From assembly GCF_040760075.1 (NCBI RefSeq), contig NZ_CP142884.1:806001-870000 (forward strand): a DNA stretch of 64,000 bases, read 5' to 3'. The notes under the pieces are model-generated. The model was given only the letters and a program-made list of their open reading frames with translations. It was not told the origin of the DNA and did no database searches. This stretch comes from Sphingobacterium sp. R2. Its GTDB lineage: Bacteria > Bacteroidota > Bacteroidia > Sphingobacteriales > Sphingobacteriaceae. A program made the position numbers and the translations under genes. Below are positions 16,403 through 26,218 of the stretch, in pieces; position 1 is the stretch's first letter, and each line of letters starts with the position of its first letter.

Positions 16403-19090
16403 ATGAAAAGATTAGTTCAATTACTATTTTTGCTATTTACCCTCATCAACAGCGCTCACTCGCAAATAAACATCAAGGGAAGGATTTTAGACAAGGCAGA
16501 CGACAAGCCTCTAACTCATGCTTCCATTATTCTACTGAACCGCGATTCAGTCCTCCGTTATTTTAACCGCGCCAATGAAGAAGGAAGATTTCAAATTAAA
16601 AATATCAAACCTGGGAGTTACATTATGCTGGCCACCTATCCCAAGTTTGAGCTCTATAGTGATACGATTCAAATTGCAGACAAAGATCTCGACTTGCACG
16701 ATATCAAAATAAATTCTCAAAGAAATGTTTTGCAGGAGGTGATTGTCACCCGTCGTCTTCCAATTACGCTCAAAGGTGACACTATAGAATATGATGCAGG
16801 AAGTTTTGCAACAGAAAAGAATGCCAAATTAGAAGATTTACTGCGTCGTTTACCTGGTTTCACGGTTACGGGAGATGGAAGTATCACGGCGCAGGGAAAA
16901 TCAGTACAGAAGGTCTTTATTGATGGGGAGGAATTTTTTGGTTATGACCCTAAAATAGCCATTAGAAATGTACGGGCAGATGCTGTGGACAAGGTACAGC
17001 TTTATGAGAAAAAATCGGAGGAGGCCGAGCTTTCGGGCATCGATGATGGCGTAAGGATCCAAACGGTTAACGTTGTACTTAAGGAGAAAGCTCGAAAAGG
17101 TCTCTTTGGTAACATGGAGGCATTAGGAGGATCCCAAGGACTGTATGCTGGAAATCTCTTTGCTGCCAAGTTTAATAAAACCGAGCGTATTGGCATTACT
17201 GCCAGCCACAATAATATGGGTAGTTCCAGCGGTCGTGAGGGCTCTCTTCGAATGAACAACCAAATTACGGGCGAACCACTAAACACCAACCTTGGCGCCA
17301 ACTATGAAAATCAGTTCTTGAAAAAAGCCCTAAAAGTAAACGCCAATTATGGTTACGATAACAGCAGTGACAAAAATCGTTCGGAAACGTACAATAAAAA
17401 TGTGCTACCCGACGAATCTATTCAAGAAAAAAACAGTAAAAATTATAATGAAAGGCACAGCCGAAGTAATAGTTTCAGGTCAAACCTTAGTATGCGATTG
17501 GATTCCACACAACATATCGAACTTCAATCCAACGCCAATTGGGCTAACAGTGATAACCTTACCTATAACGACAGCAAAACAGGTGATGAATCAGGTAACC
17601 TGATCAGTGACTTTAGCGAGAACAATCAATCCAATTCTTCAAGCTCCAACAACAGTTTTCGCTTGAATTATAGAAAACGATTAAAAGCGGGTCGTTCTGT
17701 CAACCTTATGGTTGGGAATAGTCACAAAGAGTTAAATTCAGACAGTAAAGTAAATTCAAGAACTTATTTCTACAAAACAGGAGATAGTACCATTATTGAC
17801 CAAAATCGATATGGTCAAAATAATGGTAATGATTTCTCTACCTCAATAAATTTCAATAACCGTATTAACGATTACGTCAATCTCGCTCTCGGCTATAGTT
17901 TCAATCATTCGAAGAATACAAACATACAGAGATCGATAAACAATATCACGCAAAAGTTTGATTCACTATATTCGCAAAATCAAATCGACAATAACTCCAA
18001 TCAAGGTGTTAATATTCACTTTTCCTATCGCAGAGAAAAGTGGGAAATAAACTTTTCAAACCGTACGTTCTTTAAGAATCAAAAGTTAAGCGATAGTTAC
18101 AGATCAATCGATCTCGCACGTAATTTCTGGGACAACAATTTAAATGTAGATGCCAATTATCGCCTTTCAAACAGCAAAAATTTACGTTTTGCTTATCAGA
18201 GTTCAAATATTATTCCGTCGTTTGATCAGTTACAGCCTTTACAGCCTCAGACCAATCCTTTGTTTCAACAAGTTGGTAATCCTGACCTAAAACGTGCCGT
18301 TAACAATAATATTACGGCCAATTATAATGCTTTCAGTTTATTAAAAGGAACCAATATTAATATCAACGGTAACTTATCTTTTGTGAACAATCCTATTGTT
18401 AACAAAACAACCATATTGGACAACTCGGCACAAATCAGTACTTATGAAAATCTATCCGGTAAATCCAACTGGAACGGCGGATTGAATATTAACCATATGC
18501 AGCCTCTGTCCAATCGACGTATCAATTTTAACAAAAGTGCAAACGTTAGGTTTAACAATAGTTATAGTTATACCAAGTTTGAAGGGGGGCAATCCGGCGG
18601 CGAGTTTCTGCTGAACAATGCAAAGAACGCCAATTTTAGCCTAGGGTCGAGCTTAAACGAGCAAGATTCAGAAGGATTTGATTTTGACTTTTCTGCAAAT
18701 GCGGGCTTTAATATTCAGCAAAATTCAATCAACACACAGTTCAACGCTACAAGTTTTCAAGGCGGAACTTCTACCTACGTTAAATACTTCTTACCCAAAA
18801 AGTTTAATATTGTAGCAAACATTTTCTATAGCTACACAGGACCAACGAAACTTTATAAGAAATCAATCAATCAATTTTATACCAATATCGAATTGGAGAA
18901 AAAAGTACTGAAAGATGAGAGCATGACGCTAAGTGTAAAGGCTTTTGACATTTTCAACACATTTAATAATACACGCCGTAGTGCAAGTGACACCAACTAT
19001 TCCGAATCTGTTCAACAGGTATTGACGCAGTATTTTTTGGTCGGTGTAAAATGGGATTTCAACAAATATCTAGGGAAAGGAAATGATTAA
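16403..19090 (+). CDS. outer membrane beta-barrel protein, TonB-receptor-like
   Basis: An 895-residue outer membrane protein. It has a signal peptide (MKRLVQLLFLLFTLINSAHS), a carboxypeptidase-regulatory-like domain (about 22-100, INIKGRILDKADDKPLTHASI), a plug-like segment (VIVTRRLPITLKGDTIEYDAGSF, LEDLLRRLPGFTV, VFIDGEEFFGYDPKIAIRN), and a long Asn/Ser-rich barrel of the OMP_b-brl_3 type. The plug lacks the usual ligand-channel features of metal-siderophore receptors. Its last 8 bp overlap the GLPGLI gene start (ATGATTAA), so the two are translationally coupled, the usual arrangement for these partners in Bacteroidota. The substrate is unknown. Confidence 0.9.
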   Translation: MKRLVQLLFLLFTLINSAHSQINIKGRILDKADDKPLTHASIILLNRDSVLRYFNRANEEGRFQIKNIKPGSYIMLATYPKFELYSDTIQIADKDLDLHDIKINSQRNVLQEVIVTRRLPITLKGDTIEYDAGSFATEKNAKLEDLLRRLPGFTVTGDGSITAQGKSVQKVFIDGEEFFGYDPKIAIRNVRADAVDKVQLYEKKSEEAELSGIDDGVRIQTVNVVLKEKARKGLFGNMEALGGSQGLYAGNLFAAKFNKTERIGITASHNNMGSSSGREGSLRMNNQITGEPLNTNLGANYENQFLKKALKVNANYGYDNSSDKNRSETYNKNVLPDESIQEKNSKNYNERHSRSNSFRSNLSMRLDSTQHIELQSNANWANSDNLTYNDSKTGDESGNLISDFSENNQSNSSSSNNSFRLNYRKRLKAGRSVNLMVGNSHKELNSDSKVNSRTYFYKTGDSTIIDQNRYGQNNGNDFSTSINFNNRINDYVNLALGYSFNHSKNTNIQRSINNITQKFDSLYSQNQIDNNSNQGVNIHFSYRREKWEINFSNRTFFKNQKLSDSYRSIDLARNFWDNNLNVDANYRLSNSKNLRFAYQSSNIIPSFDQLQPLQPQTNPLFQQVGNPDLKRAVNNNITANYNAFSLLKGTNININGNLSFVNNPIVNKTTILDNSAQISTYENLSGKSNWNGGLNINHMQPLSNRRINFNKSANVRFNNSYSYTKFEGGQSGGEFLLNNAKNANFSLGSSLNEQDSEGFDFDFSANAGFNIQQNSINTQFNATSFQGGTSTYVKYFLPKKFNIVANIFYSYTGPTKLYKKSINQFYTNIELEKKVLKDESMTLSVKAFDIFNTFNNTRRSASDTNYSESVQQVLTQYFLVGVKWDFNKYLGKGND

Positions 19091-19963
19091 AAAAATATAT
19101 TTAACTGTTCTGATCTGCTGTATGTGCGGATTATCGCTTCAGGCGCAATATGCCTATTTTGGAAGCAGAGGCACGATCAGTTTTGATAAGGTCACTTATA
19201 CAAAAGCGCGCCTGCGGCAGATGTCAAACGACATGAATCCGAAAGGGATGGACAGAGATGGAGGAATACTGGACTATCTGGATAAAATGCCTGATTCGCA
19301 CACAGAAAAATTGAAATTGTACTTTGATGAGAATTCAACGGTATTAATGCCCGAGGAAAATGTGGGAAGTGAAAAGCAAAGTAACGCAATAAAAATGACT
19401 GCACCGAAAGCTACTTCTGCCAATGGTCGAGGGGGCAGATTTCAGGGGCAGCTCGATCTGGCCCAACCCCGAGAGGACAATTTAGAGGTGGAGCTAAAAA
19501 TGGTAAAGTCCTTTATCAGGATCTGAAAGCAGGCACCGCAGATATTCAGCTTGATATTGACGAGAAATACATTCTTTCGGAAACACTGGATAGCATTACT
19601 TGGCGGTTCACCGAGGAATACCGAAATATTGCCGGTGTAAACTGCCGCCGGGTAAATGGTGCCACCAAAGATTCATTGTATCTGATTGCCTATTATTCGG
19701 AAGAAATCCCTGTCTCAGCAGGACCGGCCTTAAGTCACGGTCTCCCTGGGATGATAATAGGTCTCGTGATTCCTGAAATGCATATTCAATACTGGGCTAC
19801 AGCTATTGAATATACCAATAAACTTGTGCCTTCTGAGTGGCGGGATAAGAAATCAAAAAAAATGGAACTTAATGAATTCTCGGAAATATTTGGCAGATAT
19901 ATGCCACGCAATCGACAAAACGAGTCAGCAAAAAAAAGGATTTTAGAGCAACTGGTGTATTGA
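19083..19963 (+). pseudogene. GLPGLI family protein, frameshifted
   Basis: A secreted GLPGLI-family protein split by a frameshift. The first frame (19083-19526) gives a signal peptide (MIKKIYLTVLICCMCGLSLQA) and the N-terminal half. The second half continues one frame back and reads KVLYQDLKAG, then TWRFTEEYRNIAGVNCRR, and the family signature HGLPGMIIGLVIPE, to the stop at 19963. The span is one base short of a multiple of three; adding one base gives 293 residues. The shift must lie between about 19425 and 19500; the G5 run at 19430-19434 and the A5 run at 19496-19500 are the likeliest places. It is coupled to the upstream barrel protein. Function of the family is unknown. A sequencing undercall is as likely as a real mutation. 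Confidence 0.85.
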
Positions 19964-20032
19964 AAATGTCAGTTTGGCAGTACCTAAAGACAAATAGATG
20001 ACAAATAGTGATTTTTTTAAAAAAAAGTTGGA

Positions 20033-20049
20033 TTGGCATAAGGGTTGAT
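20033..20049 (+). promoter_or_regulatory. possible sigma-54-like promoter of dnaK
   Basis: TTGGCAT-N5-TTGAT matches the -24/-12 pattern TTGGCAC-N5-TTGCW at all but two positions, with the correct GG to G spacing. Confidence 0.35.
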
Positions 20050-20059
20050 AATAGAGTGA

Positions 20060-20067
20060 TAGATTTG
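20060..20067 (+). promoter_or_regulatory. -7 box of dnaK
   Basis: TAGATTTG matches TAnnTTTG and lies 28 bp before the dnaK ATG. No TTG is found at the ideal -33 distance. Confidence 0.5.
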
Positions 20068-20094
20068 TTTAAGTAAAAAATTAAAACACAAGAT

Positions 20095-21999
20095 ATGTCT
20101 AAAATTATAGGAATTGACTTAGGTACTACAAACTCATGTGTTGCCGTAATGGAAGGTAACGAGCCTGTAGTAATTACGAACAACGAAGGTAAACGTACAA
20201 CTCCTTCGATCGTAGCTTTCGTAGAGGGTGGCGAGCGCAAAGTTGGGGACCCAGCAAAGCGTCAAGCAATTACTAACCCACATAAAACTATTTATTCCAT
20301 CAAACGTTTTATGGGACTTTCATACGATGAAGCGTTGAAAGAAGCTGAACACGTACCTTATAATATCGTTAAAGGTGACAATAACACACCTCGTGTAGAA
20401 ATTGACGACCGCAAATATACACCACAAGAGATCTCTGCTATGGTTCTTCAAAAAATGAAGAAAACAGCTGAAGATTTCTTAGGTCAAGAAGTAACTGAAG
20501 CTGTTATTACAGTTCCTGCGTATTTCAACGACGCACAACGTCAAGCAACCAAAGAAGCTGGTGAAATCGCTGGTTTATCTGTAAAACGTATCATCAACGA
20601 ACCTACAGCAGCAGCTTTAGCGTATGGTTTGGACAAAGCACACAAAGACATGAAAATTGTTGTGTTTGACTGTGGTGGTGGTACTCATGACGTTTCTGTA
20701 CTAGAATTAGGTGACGGAGTCTTTGAGGTTAAATCTACTGACGGTGACACACACTTAGGTGGTGATGACTTTGATAACGTAATCATCAACTGGTTGAATG
20801 AAGAATTCAAAAGCGAAAACAATGGCTTTGACTTGAAAAAAGACCCAATGGCATTGCAACGTTTGAAAGAAGCTGCTGAGAAAGCGAAAATTGAGTTATC
20901 AAGCGCAACTTCTACTGAAATCAACTTGCCATATATCACTGCTGATGCAACTGGTCCAAAACACTTAGTTCGTTCATTGTCTCGCGCTAAATTTGAGGCT
21001 TTGGCAGCTGACTTGATTAAGAGAACAATTGCTCCTTGTGAGTCTGCATTGAAAAATGCTGGTTTCAGCAAATCTGATATTGATGAAATTATCTTAGTAG
21101 GTGGTTCTACTCGTATCCCTGCAATCGTTGATGCGGTAAAAGCATTCTTCGGAAAAGAGCCTTCTAAAGGTGTAAACCCGGATGAAGTTGTCGCTTTAGG
21201 TGCTGCTATCCAAGGTGGTGTATTGACAGGTGAAGTAAAAGACGTTTTATTATTGGATGTAACTCCACTTTCATTGGGTATTGAGACAATGGGTGGTGTG
21301 ATGACTAAATTGATCGAAGCAAATACAACAATTCCAACTAAAAAATCGGAAACGTTCTCTACTGCTTCAGACAATCAGCCGTCTGTAGAAATTCACATCT
21401 TACAAGGTGAGCGTCCTATGGCAAACCAAAACCGTACAATCGGCCGTTTCCATTTGAATGACATTCCACCAGCTCCTCGTGGCGTTCCTCAAATCGAAGT
21501 TACTTTTGATATTGATGCGAATGGTATCATCAAAGTATCTGCGAAAGATAAAGCTACTGGAAAAGAACAAAATATCCGCATTGAAGCATCTTCAGGTTTG
21601 TCTGATGACGAAATCAAACGTATGAAAGAAGAAGCTGAAGCTAATGCTGATGCTGACAAAAAAATGAAAGAAGAAGCTGACAAAGTAAATGCAGCTGACG
21701 CTTTAATCTTCTCAACTGAAAAACAATTGAAAGAATATGGCGATAAAATTTCAGCAGATAAAAAAGCGCCAATTGAAGCTGGCTTAACAAAACTAAAAGC
21801 TGCTTACGAAGCGAAAAACTTTACTGATATCGATGCTGCTTCTGAAGAATTGCAAAATGCTTGGAATGCTGCCTCTGAAGAAATGTATGCTGCTTCTCAA
21901 GGTGGTGCACAACAACCTCAAGGTGATGCAGGTCAAGCTCAAGGTGGAAACCAAGGTGGTGATGATGTAACTGACGTAGATTACGAAGAAGTGAAGTAA
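20095..21999 (+). CDS. dnaK: molecular chaperone DnaK (Hsp70)
   Basis: A 634-residue cytoplasmic Hsp70 that binds unfolded segments in an ATP-controlled cycle with DnaJ and GrpE. The nucleotide-binding domain begins [18 protein letters not shown] and contains [29 protein letters not shown] and VGGSTRIP; the linker is [15 protein letters not shown]; the substrate-binding domain and helical lid follow, ending in a Gln/Gly-rich tail with the EEVK-like terminus VDYEEVK. The codon usage is noticeably cleaner (high-expression style) than its neighbours. dnaJ and grpE are not adjacent. It is monocistronic, with two candidate promoters upstream and a strong terminator downstream. Confidence 0.99.
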   Translation: MSKIIGIDLGTTNSCVAVMEGNEPVVITNNEGKRTTPSIVAFVEGGERKVGDPAKRQAITNPHKTIYSIKRFMGLSYDEALKEAEHVPYNIVKGDNNTPRVEIDDRKYTPQEISAMVLQKMKKTAEDFLGQEVTEAVITVPAYFNDAQRQATKEAGEIAGLSVKRIINEPTAAALAYGLDKAHKDMKIVVFDCGGGTHDVSVLELGDGVFEVKSTDGDTHLGGDDFDNVIINWLNEEFKSENNGFDLKKDPMALQRLKEAAEKAKIELSSATSTEINLPYITADATGPKHLVRSLSRAKFEALAADLIKRTIAPCESALKNAGFSKSDIDEIILVGGSTRIPAIVDAVKAFFGKEPSKGVNPDEVVALGAAIQGGVLTGEVKDVLLLDVTPLSLGIETMGGVMTKLIEANTTIPTKKSETFSTASDNQPSVEIHILQGERPMANQNRTIGRFHLNDIPPAPRGVPQIEVTFDIDANGIIKVSAKDKATGKEQNIRIEASSGLSDDEIKRMKEEAEANADADKKMKEEADKVNAADALIFSTEKQLKEYGDKISADKKAPIEAGLTKLKAAYEAKNFTDIDAASEELQNAWNAASEEMYAASQGGAQQPQGDAGQAQGGNQGGDDVTDVDYEEVK

Positions 22000-22013
22000 T
22001 CACTCCTCCCTAT

Positions 22014-22051
22014 AAAAAAAGCTCCGGGACATTAATCCTGGAGCTTTTTTT
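22014..22051 (+). terminator. dnaK terminator
   Basis: AAAAAGCTCCGGGA and TCCTGGAGCTTTTT form a stem with a six-base loop followed by an uninterrupted T-run. Confidence 0.92.
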
Positions 22052-22113
22052 ATTTTAACCCTGTCGCTTATCGATTTCTCAACATTCAACAACTACTTTT
22101 TATACGCTTCGAG

Positions 22114-22797
22114 CTATTGCTTGTTTTTATAGTGACTTAATATTCCTTTATCGAATGTAGCCCATATTCCAGCGGGCATTGCAGCCTTCTTTAAGGCATT
22201 ATTTGTCCAGGTATTGCAGGAATAAAACATACTATAGGCACCTTTCGCTTCATAAAATGCATCTGAATCCCCATATTGTGCATTTGTTTTTACCAAAATA
22301 GCTTCGTTTTGATTTCCGTCTAATGATTGTTTGATATATTGTATCAAATCATGATATTGTGACCTACTGATCTGGTAAGAAAAACATAATTCATCTTCCT
22401 GAACGGTATTATAATAGGTCACATGAATGGCGGACTCGCCTAATCCGAAAGCAGCGATGAATGCGGTCGAGGCTTTTAGATCCTTCCATTCGGGCGTATC
22501 CAAATAAAATCCTTTGTCCCCCCAGCCGATCCCAACATATTGGTATCCGTGATGTTTTCCGGTCGTATTTTCATAAGGAAACAATTGCGACCAATCCATC
22601 TCTTCATTGACGACCGGTAATACAATATCGGTATGAACGCCATTCGATTTGACAAATACCTGCACTGTCCTATCTCCGTTGATTTCTTTTCGCGGTGCTG
22701 AAATGCGCGACAAACTGTATTCCGCGACAATATAAAGCACGCAAAAAGAAAACAATCCTAAAATAAAATAACCTAACACTTTAAGAACTTTTTTCAT
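22114..22797 (-). CDS. TIGR02117/DUF2459 family protein
   Basis: A 227-residue protein with one N-terminal transmembrane helix (about residues 5-26) and an extracytoplasmic domain of the TIGR02117/DUF2459 family. Visible signatures are VKSNGVHTDIVLP near residue 50, YQYVGIGWGDKGFYLDTP, and the late YSMFYSCNTWTNNALKKA with its conserved Cys-Asn-Thr-Trp. The conserved His near the start and Cys in the late motif suggest a papain/NlpC-like catalytic pair, but that is inference. The family has no established function. No operon partner is evident. Confidence 0.82.
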   Translation of the reverse strand: MKKVLKVLGYFILGLFSFCVLYIVAEYSLSRISAPRKEINGDRTVQVFVKSNGVHTDIVLPVVNEEMDWSQLFPYENTTGKHHGYQYVGIGWGDKGFYLDTPEWKDLKASTAFIAAFGLGESAIHVTYYNTVQEDELCFSYQISRSQYHDLIQYIKQSLDGNQNEAILVKTNAQYGDSDAFYEAKGAYSMFYSCNTWTNNALKKAAMPAGIWATFDKGILSHYKNKQ

Positions 22798-22836
22798 CTA
22801 AGATCTATTTCTACTCATTAATCTACCAAACGGGGT

Positions 22837-22867
22837 AAAAAAAACCTGTATTGCTGGCAATACAGGT
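22837..22867 (-). terminator. terminator of the nucleotidyltransferase gene
   Basis: CCTGTATTG and CAATACAGG around CTGG (plus strand); the minus strand continues TTTTTTTTACC. Confidence 0.9.
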
Positions 22868-22893
22868 GAAAGATAAACTATTTCTTTTAGCTC

Positions 22894-23805
22894 TTAAAAT
22901 AACTTTTCAGGATAGACTCCATCCGCAACCAATTTTGATATTGATTCTTGTACAATAGGTTTATCCTCTTTATAGGTTACTCCAAACCATTTCGATGAAG
23001 TTGGAATTACTTTGAAATCCGCCAACTTATGTTTAACCATATAATCAGGTACGGAAGGAATAAAAAATTCAGCTTTTAAATTTTCTTTGTTTTCATCAAC
23101 AAAAGCAGGGAACATCGCTTGTGCTACTTCGAAAATTTTTGGTGTAAAACCCCAAAAGTTCATTGAAACACGCGTTTTCGGATCAAGATCCGTTTCCACC
23201 CCATTTTCCTCGTACACGATTTTGCGGTTATCCCCTTCGCCTTTATAATATATATTTGTCCGTTCAGTTACACTTTCCATATGGCCAGAAGGCGTCACCT
23301 CACATACTCCACGCGAGACATAACCATAATCAGACATGGTATTTCCAACCTGAAAACCCATTAATGACATCTGCTGGTCAGAAACCTCGGTCGTTAAGAA
23401 TTCAGCCATTTTTTGAAAAGAATCGGCCCCGTAAAAATCATCTGCATTGATGACACAAAATGGTTCCTTAACTTTATCTTTGGCACTCATCACCGCATGT
23501 GCTGTACCCCAAGGTTTAGTTCTTTCAATCACATGATTGACACCAAATTTCGTTAGGTCAAAATCTTGAAAAGCATAATCTACTTCTATTTTACCCTTCA
23601 ATTTTTCATCAAATACTGCTTTCATTTTTTCCAGAAATTCTTCCCGGATAATGAATACAACTTTTCCAAATCCTGCGCGAATGGCATCGTAAATTGAATA
23701 GTCAATAATTGTCTCGCCGTGTGGGCCAAAACCATCTACTTGTTTTAAAGAACCATACCGGCTAGCCATTCCTGCTGCCAAAATCAAAAGGGTTGGTTTA
23801 CTCAT
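22894..23805 (-). CDS. sugar-phosphate nucleotidyltransferase family protein
   Basis: A 303-residue GT-A fold nucleotidyltransferase predicted to make an NDP-sugar from NTP and sugar 1-phosphate. The N-terminal LILAAGMASRYGSLKQ is the nucleotide-binding signature, FCVINADDFYG holds the metal-binding Asp, and SMNFWGFTPKIFE and FFIPSVPDYMV belong to the C-terminal half. It lacks the left-handed beta-helix of GlmU-type enzymes. It is monocistronic, so the pathway cannot be named from neighbours. RfbA-like and GalU-like enzymes are alternatives, but the sequence belongs to neither cleanly. Confidence 0.85.
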   Translation of the reverse strand: MSKPTLLILAAGMASRYGSLKQVDGFGPHGETIIDYSIYDAIRAGFGKVVFIIREEFLEKMKAVFDEKLKGKIEVDYAFQDFDLTKFGVNHVIERTKPWGTAHAVMSAKDKVKEPFCVINADDFYGADSFQKMAEFLTTEVSDQQMSLMGFQVGNTMSDYGYVSRGVCEVTPSGHMESVTERTNIYYKGEGDNRKIVYEENGVETDLDPKTRVSMNFWGFTPKIFEVAQAMFPAFVDENKENLKAEFFIPSVPDYMVKHKLADFKVIPTSSKWFGVTYKEDKPIVQESISKLVADGVYPEKLF

Positions 23806-23939
23806 ATTTAAATTGCGTTAATAGAATTTTCTTCTCGTGGGTAAACTTAGCTAAATTTGCCTTTAAAAGCAAATTTCGGCAAGCTCAGTGCTACCCTCAA
23901 AGGTATAGTATTGAAACGAAAAAGATCAAAAAATTAGTA

Positions 23940-25481
23940 TTATTTCTTTTTTAAGAATGCGTTTAATAATCCCGCCGCTAATTTGCCCAAAAACTTCACC
24001 CCTTCGCGCGCTAAAGTCGTTGTAGCAGTTCGTTGTGCGGCTTCCAAAGGAGTCTGTCTTCGAGAAGTGGGCCGACTCGCTTTTTCCGCTTTTTTTTCCT
24101 GGGCCGCGCGTTGTTCTTCCTGTGCTGCCGCCTGGATTCGTTCTTCTATGATTTCAGCCGCAGAGCGATTTTCTTGCCGCTCTTGGTATTTAACTTTTAA
24201 ATCAGACTGATTGATCATTTGTTGGATTGTTGCGCCACTTGCAGGCCCCATCACGGCACGGGCAGGTACCAAATGCGTAGCAACAACCTCTGTGGGGATA
24301 CCTTTATCATTCAATACGGTAATCAATGCCTGCCCTGTCCCTAAGGAGGTTAAGACTTGATCAATTTCATAAAAGTCGGATTTGGGATATGTTTTAACAA
24401 TCTTCTTTAAGTTTTCAGCATCGTTGGGTGTAAAAGCACGCAGGGCATGTTGTACGCGATTTCCCAACTGCGCCAATACAGATTCTGGCACATCGGTTGG
24501 GGACTGTGTACAGAAGAACACCCCGATCCCTTTCGATCGAATAAGACGAATGATCTGATCAACCTGTGTGAGAAAGGCTTTAGGAGCTCCGTTAAACAGT
24601 AGATGGGCTTCGTCAAAGAAAAAGACAAGTTTAGGTTTGTCCAAATCGCCAACCTCAGGCATATTTTTAAACAGCTGTGCCAGTAAGCTTAACAAAAATG
24701 TAGAATAAAGTATGGGTTGGTCTTGTACATCGGAGATATTTAATAAGCTAATCACGCCCTTACCATCTACCTTTTGAAACAAATCGTTGATGTCAAATTC
24801 TCTCTCACCAAAAATATGCGCTAGACCTTGCTGTTCCAATGCAACGATCTTACGTAAGATGGTTCCCGAGCTGGCGGAGCTAATCTTACCGTAATCATTT
24901 TTTATCTCTTCGCTACCCGGTCCTTCCGAGAGGTAGGTAAGCAATTTCTTCGTGTCTGAAAAATCGATCAAAGGCATTTGTTGATCCTGCGCATATTTAA
25001 ACATAGCCGCTAATACGCCCGTTTGCGTTTCATTGAGCTCCAGTATCCGGCCCAGCAATACCGGTCCAAAGTCCTCTACAGTCATCCGCATAGGAATTCC
25101 TTTGTTGCCAGAAAGTGAGTACAATTCAACGGGAAACGATGATGGCTCAAATGGTATGCCCACAGCACTTCCGCGGTCAATAAGTGCCTGATTAGTCAGT
25201 CCTGGCTCTGCTAAACCTGATAAGTCGCCTTTGACATCCAGCATAAATACAGGTACAGCGGCATCCGACAATTGCTCGGCGATTAACTGTAACGTACGCG
25301 TTTTACCTGTGCCTGTAGCGCCAGCAATAAGTCCGTGACGGTTCATCATTTTCAACGCCAAATTCACTTTTGCTTCAGATTGAATTTCCCCATTCAGAAT
25401 CCCTGCACCCAGATAAATGAATGCTCCTTTGGGGTTATAGGATACCTTTACTTGCTCAATAAATTGTTCTTTATTTGCCAT
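23940..25481 (-). CDS. HerA-like ATPase (DUF853/helicase HerA-like)
   Basis: A 513-residue P-loop ATPase of the HerA/FtsK superfamily, DUF853 branch. The start at 25481 (MANKEQFIEQ) is preferred over the one nine residues upstream. Walker A is GATGTGKT (residues 54-61), Walker B LVFFFDEAHLLFNG, and an arginine-finger candidate lies in IIRLIRSKGIGVFFCTQSPTDVP. A charged, Ala/Glu/Lys-rich predicted coiled coil follows (about 430-480), then a short hydrophobic Leu-rich tail. No nurA nuclease gene is adjacent, so a NurA-HerA end-resection role is not supported; the actual job of the DUF853 proteins is unclear. Confidence 0.88.
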   Translation of the reverse strand: MANKEQFIEQVKVSYNPKGAFIYLGAGILNGEIQSEAKVNLALKMMNRHGLIAGATGTGKTRTLQLIAEQLSDAAVPVFMLDVKGDLSGLAEPGLTNQALIDRGSAVGIPFEPSSFPVELYSLSGNKGIPMRMTVEDFGPVLLGRILELNETQTGVLAAMFKYAQDQQMPLIDFSDTKKLLTYLSEGPGSEEIKNDYGKISSASSGTILRKIVALEQQGLAHIFGEREFDINDLFQKVDGKGVISLLNISDVQDQPILYSTFLLSLLAQLFKNMPEVGDLDKPKLVFFFDEAHLLFNGAPKAFLTQVDQIIRLIRSKGIGVFFCTQSPTDVPESVLAQLGNRVQHALRAFTPNDAENLKKIVKTYPKSDFYEIDQVLTSLGTGQALITVLNDKGIPTEVVATHLVPARAVMGPASGATIQQMINQSDLKVKYQERQENRSAAEIIEERIQAAAQEEQRAAQEKKAEKASRPTSRRQTPLEAAQRTATTTLAREGVKFLGKLAAGLLNAFLKKK

Positions 25482-25652
25482 ACCTAAGGCTTTAAATGTA
25501 TAAATCAATAAACATTGAAAAACGTTTCATAAAAATAATTTCTTCGTCACAATTTAGTGCCAAAATATATTTTTTAGTGCACTATTAATTTGAATTTAAC
25601 ATGGAATTGCTATTTTTACGATGTAAAACAGTAAAACTAAAGGTAATAAAAA

Positions 25653-25988
25653 ATGTTAAATAAGCGGTTTAGATTTGTGGCAGCGTTCCTTTGCGCGATC
25701 ATCTTTTTCACAAAGATGGCTATATCTATTTCACCTATTTTTTCCAATAGTTTAGATCAAAGTACAATCTTACAGGTTGTTTTACAACTGGAAATCGAGA
25801 ACAATAATGGCGCGAGTAATGATACACTCGAGACGGCCTCAAAATTTTTCAATACGAAGTCAGAAGAACCTATTGTATTCGAAACTATAATCGTTGAGAA
25901 CCAAGGAAAACAAAAGAATTATCTTAAAAATGAGAAAAGCATTCTAGCTTTTCATCCTACGGTTCCAACACCCCCTCCTAACGTATAA
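25653..25988 (+). CDS. small secreted or membrane-anchored hypothetical protein
   Basis: A 111-residue protein that I do not recognise. Residues about 7-30 are a hydrophobic segment (FVAAFLCAIIFFTKMAIS) suited to a signal peptide or anchor; the rest is polar and ends in a Pro-rich tail (HPTVPTPPPNV). A plausible promoter (TTTG-N18-TATTTTTA) ends about 40 bp upstream, and a terminator follows directly, so it looks like a real monocistronic gene. It precedes the SulP transporter but is separated from it by the terminator. Confidence 0.6.
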   Translation: MLNKRFRFVAAFLCAIIFFTKMAISISPIFSNSLDQSTILQVVLQLEIENNNGASNDTLETASKFFNTKSEEPIVFETIIVENQGKQKNYLKNEKSILAFHPTVPTPPPNV

Positions 25989-25990
25989 TG

Positions 25991-26010
25991 ACATCCTATC
26001 GGGATGTTTT
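25991..26010 (+). terminator. terminator of the small hypothetical gene
   Basis: ACATCC/GGATGT arms with a five-base loop, followed by TTTT. Confidence 0.65.
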
Positions 26011-26218
26011 CCTATCGACCTGCACGCGAAAGAAAAAGCGTGTACGCATTCTTGATTTTTCTTAAGCATTCTTTACGCTGGCACGATCGGTCTATTGTTG
26101 ACCTTTTGAGTGCAGTGGGTGCGTTGATGCTCCGGGACAATAAGCTCTCGATGCGTTATTGCTGCAGCTATTGATAGTTGCTTAATGAAAACTTTATTTA
26201 CAGATAAACACAAATTTT

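Noticed and set aside
20685..21374. 229-codon reading frame antisense to dnaK
   Set aside because: It mirrors the dnaK codon pattern, is low-complexity Ser/Pro/Ala-rich in translation and has no start signals; an ordinary antisense shadow.
24063..24200. Charged low-complexity tail of the HerA-like protein as a separate gene or repeat
   Set aside because: It is in frame and continuous with the ATPase, and reads as a predicted coiled coil.
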